Source of the DNA: Aestuariirhabdus haliotis
GTDB taxonomy: Bacteria; Pseudomonadota; Gammaproteobacteria; Pseudomonadales; Aestuariirhabdaceae
Length of the DNA: 39,428 nt
Reading direction: 5' to 3'
NCBI RefSeq assembly: GCF_023509475.1
Contig: NZ_JAKSDZ010000028.1
Coordinates: 1-39,428, forward strand
Part shown: positions 33,363-39,428 of the stretch, one piece after another
How positions within the stretch are numbered: the stretch's first letter is position 1
Layout of the letters: each line of letters opens with the position of its first letter
Position numbers and translations under genes: made by a program
Notes under the pieces: model-generated
Told to the model about the DNA's origin: nothing
The model's input: only the letters and a program-made list of their open reading frames with translations
Databases searched by the model: none

Positions 33363-34820
33363 TCAGGAACGCCCCCAGGGAGAGGGGCGCGGCGCCTTGC
33401 CAGCACTCGCGGGTTTGGCCTTGCTGGCAGGCGATTTTCGGGAGGTATTGCTGCCCTTACTCGCTTTAGCAGGTGCTGCCTTGGCTCCTTTGGCCGGATT
33501 GCGACTGGCCGAAACTCCTGGCTTGGCCCCGGTTCTGGGCTTCTTGGTAGCCACACGACGCTTACTCGACGTCGGCTTGCGCGGCACATTGCGTTTTTGC
33601 TTGAATGTTTTGCGCACCACGGTCTTGATCGCTTTTTTGCCCGCAATACCCAATTCGCTGGCCGACGACAGATCCACCGGCTGCTCTTCACCGTTGTCGT
33701 AAAAGGGCAACGGTTCGATGGTCATGGGACGCTTCAACAGTTGCTCAATACCTTCCAGCCACTTGTGCTCGCTACCACTGAGCAGCGACATGGCTCGACC
33801 CTCGGCGCCGGCTCGACCACTGCGGCCAATGCGGTGCACGTAGTCCTGGGCGATACGCGGCAAGTCGTAATTAATCACCAGTGGTAGCTCGGCAATATCC
33901 AGACCGCGAGCGGCAATATCGGTCGCGACCAGTACACGAACATCACCGCGTTTAAAGGCGTCGAGGGTGCGTGTGCGCAGGATCTGGCTTTTGTTGCTGT
34001 GGATGGCGGCAGCGGCGATGCCCTCCTGAACCAGGTAATCGACCAGATCGTCGGCGCTTTTCTTGGTGCGAATAAACACCAGCGCTCGGGGCCAACGGCC
34101 CTCCTCGATCAGGTAGCGCACGGTATCGGGTTTATCATCCCAATCCACCGCGTACACCGATTGTTGAACCAATTCAGCGGCGCTGTTTGCCGGGCTGACC
34201 TCGACACGAACGGGATCGTTTAACAGTCCTTTCGATAACTCAATCACGGCCGGCGCGAAGGTAGCGGAAAACAGCAGGTTTTGCCGCTGGGCGGGCAACT
34301 GGTCAATGATTTTCTGCACGGCATCGATAAAGCCAAGGTCCAGCATACGGTCGGCTTCATCGAGCACCAGGGTCTCGACGCAGGCCAAACTCAATGCCTT
34401 GTTATGCAGCAAGTCCAACAGGCGACCCGGCGTTGCCACCAGAATATCCACTCCGCGCCGCAACTGCTCAACCTGAGGCTCCATCGGCACCCCACCATGA
34501 ACCACCAGGGACGATACACTGAGCCCTGCGCCGTAGGCGCCCACCCGTTCGGCTACCTGAGCGGCCAGTTCACGAGTGGGTGCCAGAATCAGGGCTCGCA
34601 CGCCATTGCTGTGCGCAGCCGATTCTGCCAAACGGTGCAGAATGGGCAGCGCGAAGCTGGCCGTTTTACCGGTACCGGTCTGGGCGGCGGCCAGCAGGTC
34701 CTTACCCTTAAGAATAGAAGGAATGGCTTTTTGCTGGACCGGTGACGGGGTCGCATAACCCTGGTCATTCAAAGCCTGAATAAGGGGTGCGCAAAGTCCC
34801 AGAGAGGAGAAGGCTGTCAT
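33363..34820 (-). CDS. rhlE: DEAD-box RNA helicase, RhlE-like
   Basis: This ATP-dependent RNA helicase of 485 aa acts in the cytoplasm on structured RNA (ribosome assembly, mRNA turnover, cold). Motifs run in order: F-motif and Q-motif (FSSLGL, GYATPSPVQQKAIP), Walker A AAQTGTGKT near 44-52, PTRELA, TPGRLLD, DEAD in VLDEADRML near 150, SAT in LLFSATFA, VLVATDIAARGLD, and HRIGRSGRAG near 340. The C-terminal tail from about 400 is very rich in Lys, Arg, Ala and Pro, typical of RhlE-type RNA-binding extensions. The ribosome binding site is weak. Confidence 0.92.
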   Translation of the reverse strand: MTAFSSLGLCAPLIQALNDQGYATPSPVQQKAIPSILKGKDLLAAAQTGTGKTASFALPILHRLAESAAHSNGVRALILAPTRELAAQVAERVGAYGAGLSVSSLVVHGGVPMEPQVEQLRRGVDILVATPGRLLDLLHNKALSLACVETLVLDEADRMLDLGFIDAVQKIIDQLPAQRQNLLFSATFAPAVIELSKGLLNDPVRVEVSPANSAAELVQQSVYAVDWDDKPDTVRYLIEEGRWPRALVFIRTKKSADDLVDYLVQEGIAAAAIHSNKSQILRTRTLDAFKRGDVRVLVATDIAARGLDIAELPLVINYDLPRIAQDYVHRIGRSGRAGAEGRAMSLLSGSEHKWLEGIEQLLKRPMTIEPLPFYDNGEEQPVDLSSASELGIAGKKAIKTVVRKTFKQKRNVPRKPTSSKRRVATKKPRTGAKPGVSASRNPAKGAKAAPAKASKGSNTSRKSPASKAKPASAGKAPRPSPWGRS

Positions 34821-35279
34821 TGGAAGTTACTCGATGAACGCCGGCTCCAACTGAGGGAGCGGGCCGGGAGGTATAAAGGCCGCAAGCATACCCGAAACTC
34901 CCCGGTGGGTCGACCGTTGCGGCGGTTTCGAACCCGTTGTCTCAGCAGCCTCCAAGCCACTGGCACCGCCACTCAATAAAAAGCCCGTAAACAGGGACTG
35001 GCAGGGGTATTCAACCCACCGATTGCCCGAGTCAATACTTATAGCGAAGGGCTATAAATTTCCAGAATTTCAGTCGTTTTATTGCAAAACAGAGAACACA
35101 AAACCGACTAAAATTATCTGCAATCTGTAACACCCACGAATGACTTTCAAAGCCATTCGGGTGTTCAGGCAACACTGGTTTTCGGACAGCTCCGATGACT
35201 TCGGACGAATTCTGGTTTTCGGACCAATCAAGCAGAGTTGCCTTATTCATGGACCGAACAGATCAGCAAGGAGACCGCT
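34821..35279. other. Divergent intergenic region with hairpin and short repeats
   Basis: These 459 bases separate the divergent helicase and peptidase genes. AACACCC...GAATG (35129-35142) pairs with CATTCGGGTGTT (35154-35165) with a 2-base bulge. The 12-mer TGGTTTTCGGAC occurs at 35176-35187 and 35213-35224, 37 bases apart, with a further TTCGGAC between. These may be regulator sites for the peptidase gene. No convincing gene is present. Confidence 0.4.
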
Positions 35280-37139
35280 ATGAATGCTTTTTATCAATGG
35301 ATCATTACTCTCACAGGTATCATCCTGATGACGTTCAGCCCTTCGGGTATAGCGGCGAGCCATTCAGATCATCAGGCACCGAACTTTTCCCAACAGGAAC
35401 TGCAGTCGATGTTACCGCCCTCCCCACCCTGGGATGGAGCCAGCACCCGGTTTATCGTCGATCCGGAACACCTGTGGGCCACTCCGGCCGAGGCCAGCGA
35501 TTTTCAGGAGCTGGCGACCTATCCGCAACTGGTGGAATGGCTGCACCGCCTGGCCAGCGCGTCCCCCGATATTGAATTGGTGTCCCTGCATCAGTTTCCC
35601 AGCGGCGAGCATCTGTGGCTCGTGGTCGCTTCCCGAGAGACCGATAAAAAGCCCGCCAGCCTCAAGGCCAGTGGCAAGCCCACCCTGCTTGTCCAGGCCG
35701 GTATTCACCCGGGAGAGTCTATGGGAGTACAGGCCGGGCTTATGTTTTTACGGGACCTGAGCGTTCGGGATACTCAACGCGACCTTCTTAAAAAAGCCAA
35801 CTTCCTCTTCGTTCCGGTACTGAATGTGTCGGGTTATCTGTCGCAAAGCCCTCACGGCAGAATCAACCAGCACGGCCCCAACACCAGTGGTAATCGGGCC
35901 AACAATCGTTGGTTAAACCTGAATCGGGACTTCGGCAAGCTGGATACACAAGAGGTTCGTGCCATGGTGGATATCATGAATCATTGGCAACCCGACTTCT
36001 TTGTCGATGCCCACTCAACCAATGGGCAAAACTATCAATACGATGTCACCTGGTGCGACAACGGTGCCAGCGGATTAAGCCCGCATCAATACCGCTGGAT
36101 GAGAAAACACCTGCAACCTGCAATGGAAAAGAAACTAAAAAAACTGGGCCATATTCCAGGACCCTGTATCGATGCCAACGATGCGATGAAACCCGAAGCC
36201 GGCTTCTACCCTTATCTGTCCGATGGTGCCGCTTACTCAAACAACTACGCCGATCACCGGCACCTGCCCGCCTATCTGCTTGAGATTCATTCCTTGAAAC
36301 CCTTCAAGCAACGGGTTTTAGGCGCGTACAGTTTTTACCAATCCCTTCTGGATACTTTGGGTAAAAAAGGCATGGAACTGAGAGCCAAAGCCAAGCAGGA
36401 TCGCCAGGCGCGCATAGACCCCGTGCCAGTCACCTGGGATTACGATGATCCGGCCCCGCAAGCGGAATTTAAAAGCTTCGAATATCAGGTGGTAAAAAAT
36501 CCATCCGTGGGCATTGAGCAAATTATCTGGAGCGACACAGTAGCTAACCTGCAGGTCGAAAAATCAGTACGCTCCACACCACTCAATCCCATTAAGCGAC
36601 CCAGGGCCTATTACATTCCCTCCAGTTGGCATGAGGTGATCAGGCGCCTGAAAGCTCACGGCATACACACCGAAACCCTGACCGAAGAGGTGACTCGAGA
36701 GGTAGTCCGCTATCGCATGACCCACTTTGAAATTACCAACCCAAATCGAGAAGGTCGGGCAACCGCGAACGCCACGCCGGTACCGGAAAACCACCGGGTC
36801 ACCTATCGCAAAGGCGATGTTCGGGTGAATACCGATCAACCTCTGGGTAACCTTGCCATCGCGCTGCTGGAACCTACCGGCGAATCCAGCTTTTTCTACT
36901 GGGGCTTTTTCAACTCTCAAATGACCACCCACGCTTACGGCGCAAACTACATTGTGACGCCCTACGCCGAACGTATGCTGGCATCGGACCCTGATCTGAA
37001 AAAAGCCTATGAAGAGCAGCAAGCGCAAGATCCTGATTTCATTAAAGACAGCGGCGCGGTGATCAACTGGTTTTTTGAGCGCATGCCATTTTATGAAGAG
37101 GAGGCCTTTCTGCTACCCATCGGCATTGAGCACTTTTAA
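35280..37139 (+). CDS. Secreted M14-family zinc carboxypeptidase
   Basis: This 619-aa metallopeptidase starts with a signal peptide (MNAFYQWIITLTGIILMTFSPSGIAAS), so it is exported. The M14 zinc site is visible: His143 and Glu146 in IHPGESMG, and His245 in FVDAHSTNG. The catalytic glutamate is Glu335 in LLEIHSLKPFKQRV. Asn/Arg-rich NRWLNLNRDFG near 215 fits the substrate-carboxylate region. About 230 residues follow the catalytic domain and form an extra C-terminal part, usual in this bacterial subgroup. AAGGAGA lies six bases before the ATG. It probably trims peptides in the periplasm or outside the cell. Confidence 0.9.
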   Translation: MNAFYQWIITLTGIILMTFSPSGIAASHSDHQAPNFSQQELQSMLPPSPPWDGASTRFIVDPEHLWATPAEASDFQELATYPQLVEWLHRLASASPDIELVSLHQFPSGEHLWLVVASRETDKKPASLKASGKPTLLVQAGIHPGESMGVQAGLMFLRDLSVRDTQRDLLKKANFLFVPVLNVSGYLSQSPHGRINQHGPNTSGNRANNRWLNLNRDFGKLDTQEVRAMVDIMNHWQPDFFVDAHSTNGQNYQYDVTWCDNGASGLSPHQYRWMRKHLQPAMEKKLKKLGHIPGPCIDANDAMKPEAGFYPYLSDGAAYSNNYADHRHLPAYLLEIHSLKPFKQRVLGAYSFYQSLLDTLGKKGMELRAKAKQDRQARIDPVPVTWDYDDPAPQAEFKSFEYQVVKNPSVGIEQIIWSDTVANLQVEKSVRSTPLNPIKRPRAYYIPSSWHEVIRRLKAHGIHTETLTEEVTREVVRYRMTHFEITNPNREGRATANATPVPENHRVTYRKGDVRVNTDQPLGNLAIALLEPTGESSFFYWGFFNSQMTTHAYGANYIVTPYAERMLASDPDLKKAYEEQQAQDPDFIKDSGAVINWFFERMPFYEEEAFLLPIGIEHF

Positions 37140-37182
37140 ACGATAACAGGACTCAAAATTAACACTGCAAAGAAATAAAAGA

Positions 37183-37222
37183 TAAGCCATTTATAACCAA
37201 TAAATCAGTTATTTATGGCTTA
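37183..37222 (+). terminator. Imperfect hairpin after the peptidase gene
   Basis: TAAGCCATTTATAAC (37183-37197) pairs with GTTATTTATGGCTTA (37208-37222), with two mismatches and a 10-nt loop, 43 bases past the peptidase stop. It is AT-rich and has no T-run, so the terminator call is tentative. The rest of the 293-base gap to the chemoreceptor shows nothing clear. Confidence 0.4.
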
Positions 37223-37432
37223 CAACGGTTAGTCGAATCAAATTAAATGGGGTGTGCAATAATTGCTCGACATCTTGATATGTATCATGCTCCAATCCGC
37301 AACTTTGTACTAAAGTCTGAGACTTGGCTCACATAGACTTCCGTTGATCGAATCCAATAGCCGCCTGTAAATAGACAAGGATTGCATTTACTGCGAATAA
37401 CTCTAACCCCTTGTTATCTAGTAGGTTTAGCT

Positions 37433-39127
37433 GTGATTAACCGACTGACCATTGCTCAAAAATTTATTCTTATCTCGTTGATTTTGTTATCAACCATGAT
37501 CGTCATGACCACCTTGACGTCGGTTCACCTGACGAACATGCGAGGTAACATTCACCGTATAGAAAACATCAACTTACCTATCACCAAGGTGGTGGCTTCC
37601 ATTTCAAACAACCAGCTTCAACAAGCCATTCTGTTTGAAAAAGCCAATAACTACGCGTTTGAAATGGAGATAGACCCCGACATTCAGCTCGAGTTTGACA
37701 AGGCAGTTGCCACGCTGGAAACCATTACCAAAGATTCCATAAAGCAACTAAAAGCTCTCGACAAACTGACCACCGAAGCAAATAACGATACAGCAAACAT
37801 CAGCGACCAGGAGCAACTTAAAACCCTCAACCGGCATGTTAAGGAAGCCTTGGGCCAATACAGCCTGTGGACATCCCATGTCTCCGATGTTCTGAACAGC
37901 CTGAAAGAGTTTGATTTTCAAAGCGCTACCGCTTCTAGCGATAAAGTGATCGCCGAGGAGCCGGCCCTGGAAGAGAAACTGCATAGCATTTTAGTCGAAG
38001 TCGATAACTTTACCGACTCCTCCATTGCCGGGCTAGACAGTGAAAGCTCCAGCATTATCAGGGAGGGTATCCTGTTTATCATAGTCGCTTTTATAGCTGC
38101 TGGTGCGCTGCTGTTTTTTAACGTCAAATCGATTTCTCAGGATATTCGAAAGGTCAGATATTCCATCTCCAGAATGGGAAAGGGCGACCTTAATACCTAC
38201 CCTATCGATAAAAACACGGGTAAAGATCTCAAAGTGATGCTGGATGATCTAGAGGATTTAAGAACCCAGCTGTCGACAATCATCAGCACTATTGTTGAAG
38301 AAAGTTCATCCGTCTCCGATTCAGCGCAAACGATGAATAAACTCGCCAACAACTCATTGGCCACCATTGAAAAAGAGCGTGCCGAGATCAACCTGCTGGC
38401 GATTGCCCTGAAGCAGATGGAGTCCTCTTCCAGTGAAATATCCCACAATGCGGAAAGCACCCAGGACGCGGGCAGAAAGGTTATTCAATTCTCACAAAGC
38501 AGTCAGGCTGATATGAATAACGCCGTCAATTCAATGGAAAAGCTGAACCAAAGCCTGAGACAAAGTGCCCAGCGGATTACCACCCTGGAAGAACAAGGCA
38601 ACAACATCGGAACCGTACTGGATGTGATCAAAAGCATTGCCGACCAGACCAATCTGTTGGCGCTGAATGCCGCCATTGAGGCTGCCCGTGCCGGCGAGCA
38701 GGGTCGCGGATTTGCCGTCGTCGCCGATGAAGTTCGTACATTGGCCAAACGTACTCAGGACTCAACCAGCGAAATTGAAGAGATGATTGGCTCCTTCAAA
38801 AGCGAAACCAATGGTGCGGTAAACGCCATGAAAGAGAGCCAGGAATTTGCCCAAACCATGATGGATGCCGCGCAAACCTCCAAGAACAATCTGTTTGAAA
38901 TTGGCGCATCCATGGAAAACGTCGATGAAGTGACCCAACTAACAGCCAGCTCGGCCGAACAGCAAACCAGCGTAATTCAGGAAGTAAACCGAAATATTGA
39001 ATCGGTTAATAGCCTGGCGACAGACAACGTTAACGCTTCCAGCAAGGTCTCCAATGAAAGCCAAAACATGGAAGATATCTCCAAACGCCTGGTTGCTTCT
39101 GTGTCGTTTTTTAAAACTTCCGGATAA
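37433..39127 (+). CDS. Methyl-accepting chemotaxis protein, helical-bundle sensor
   Basis: This is an inner-membrane chemoreceptor of 564 aa. TM1 ([18 protein letters not shown]) is near 11-28. A mainly helical periplasmic sensor, probably a four-helix bundle, reaches about 205. TM2 ([18 protein letters not shown]) is near 208-226, followed by a HAMP-like region and the signalling coiled coil with tip [22 protein letters not shown], then [18 protein letters not shown]. The GTG at 37433 is preferred because an AGG-type site lies about seven bases upstream and TM1 then starts near residue 11; a TTG at 37382 would add an unlikely leader. It differs in sensor type from the receptor at 24206. Ligand unknown. 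Confidence 0.9.
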   Translation: MINRLTIAQKFILISLILLSTMIVMTTLTSVHLTNMRGNIHRIENINLPITKVVASISNNQLQQAILFEKANNYAFEMEIDPDIQLEFDKAVATLETITKDSIKQLKALDKLTTEANNDTANISDQEQLKTLNRHVKEALGQYSLWTSHVSDVLNSLKEFDFQSATASSDKVIAEEPALEEKLHSILVEVDNFTDSSIAGLDSESSSIIREGILFIIVAFIAAGALLFFNVKSISQDIRKVRYSISRMGKGDLNTYPIDKNTGKDLKVMLDDLEDLRTQLSTIISTIVEESSSVSDSAQTMNKLANNSLATIEKERAEINLLAIALKQMESSSSEISHNAESTQDAGRKVIQFSQSSQADMNNAVNSMEKLNQSLRQSAQRITTLEEQGNNIGTVLDVIKSIADQTNLLALNAAIEAARAGEQGRGFAVVADEVRTLAKRTQDSTSEIEEMIGSFKSETNGAVNAMKESQEFAQTMMDAAQTSKNNLFEIGASMENVDEVTQLTASSAEQQTSVIQEVNRNIESVNSLATDNVNASSKVSNESQNMEDISKRLVASVSFFKTSG

Positions 39128-39148
39128 TATCCGGCCTACAACAAAACG

Positions 39149-39178
39149 CCCGAGTATTGTTTTAAAGCGATACTCGGG
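39149..39178 (+). terminator. Terminator-like hairpin after the chemoreceptor
   Basis: CCCGAGTAT (39149-39157) pairs perfectly with ATACTCGGG (39170-39178) across 12 nt, 22 bases past the chemoreceptor stop. No T-run follows. Confidence 0.55.
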
Positions 39179-39191
39179 TGTGCAAATTCTA

Positions 39192-39428
39192 GGGCACCTC
39201 TGATTAATTCAGATGAACTCTGGCTTTCAGGCGAATTCAGAATCGCGACGCGCCTTTGCAGTAAGGTCGAGACCTTTCAAAAAGGCGTAACAAAGAGGCT
39301 GGATTCGCCCGAAAGCCCCGTAGGGCGGTCCTTAAAATGGTTTTTCTCGGTGTTGAAGCCCTTGTCCAGGTCTCGACATGAACGGCGAGCTTCGCCTTGA
39401 TAAAAACCATTTTTAGGATCCGCAGAGA
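39192..39428. repeat. MITE-like repeat, copy B, running to the window edge
   Basis: 39192-39322 aligns along its length with copy A at 26153-26281, including CGCCTTTGCAGTAA, TCGAGACCTT and CCGAAAGC. The central stem is decayed compared with copy A. Beyond it, 39327-39347 and 39402-39423 form a 21-base imperfect inverted repeat (AAAATGGTTTTT against AAAAACCATTTTT) enclosing a small GGCGA/TCGCC hairpin (39384-39396). This copy therefore carries extra sequence absent from copy A and may continue past the window, possibly into an insertion sequence. Confidence 0.65.

Noticed and set aside
35032-35250. 72-aa minus-strand ORF in the helicase-peptidase gap
   Set aside because: It spans the hairpin and direct repeats, lacks a recognisable domain, and its sequence does not look like a folded protein.

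Overview
The window looks like chromosomal DNA of a free-living, motile, Gram-negative gammaproteobacterium, probably marine. The support is the gene set: an RND efflux pair, outer-membrane autotransporters, YggL, RhlE, MarC, PsiE, two chemoreceptors, and many intergenic hairpins. A Cellvibrionales/Spongiibacteraceae-like host would fit, but that is a guess from gene content. I see no rRNA, tRNA, CRISPR array, complete insertion sequence or prophage.

Layout. (1) 1-1121: an AT-rich left edge with short GGGGTCAGGC-type repeats and one small unknown gene. (2) 1.1-5.4 kb: a two-gene RND efflux operon. (3) 5.7-7.1 kb: two tandem Sel1-repeat secreted paralogues. (4) 7.2-14.8 kb: an accessory catabolic block. 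It holds an N-acyl-D-amino-acid-deacylase-like amidohydrolase and a TetR repressor. The TetR gene is divergent from a MEST/PEG1-like alpha/beta hydrolase across a perfect 20-bp palindrome. A Baeyer-Villiger-type flavin monooxygenase follows. (5) 10.9-16.9 kb: two paralogous HAF-repeat autotransporters, one on each side of the monooxygenase. (6) 17.5-19.6 kb: class I fructose-bisphosphate aldolase, an octanucleotide tandem repeat, and a nitronate monooxygenase-like flavoprotein closed by a good terminator. (7) 19.8-22.1 kb: a complete tungstate ABC importer operon (tupBCA), whose promoter is overlapped by an inverted repeat. (8) 22.3-26.1 kb: a lipoprotein amidohydrolase of the YtcJ type and a dCache chemoreceptor. 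(9) 26.1-33.2 kb: a MITE-like repeat, a large DUF2339 membrane protein, PsiE-like and MarC proteins, several small unknown genes and YggL, all genes on the minus strand. (10) 33.4-39.1 kb: an RhlE-type RNA helicase, a secreted M14 metallopeptidase and a second chemoreceptor. A second, diverged copy of the MITE-like repeat reaches the right edge.

The tup genes form one transport system. The RND adaptor and permease form an efflux pump that would need an outer-membrane channel encoded elsewhere. The amidohydrolase, TetR, MEST-like hydrolase and monooxygenase may form a loosely linked degradative set; this is inference. I found no clear-cut new defence or mobile system. The least described features are the paired HAF-propeller autotransporters with conserved barrels and diverged passengers, the TetR/MEST-like divergent unit with its palindrome, and the repeat family at 26.2 and 39.2 kb.
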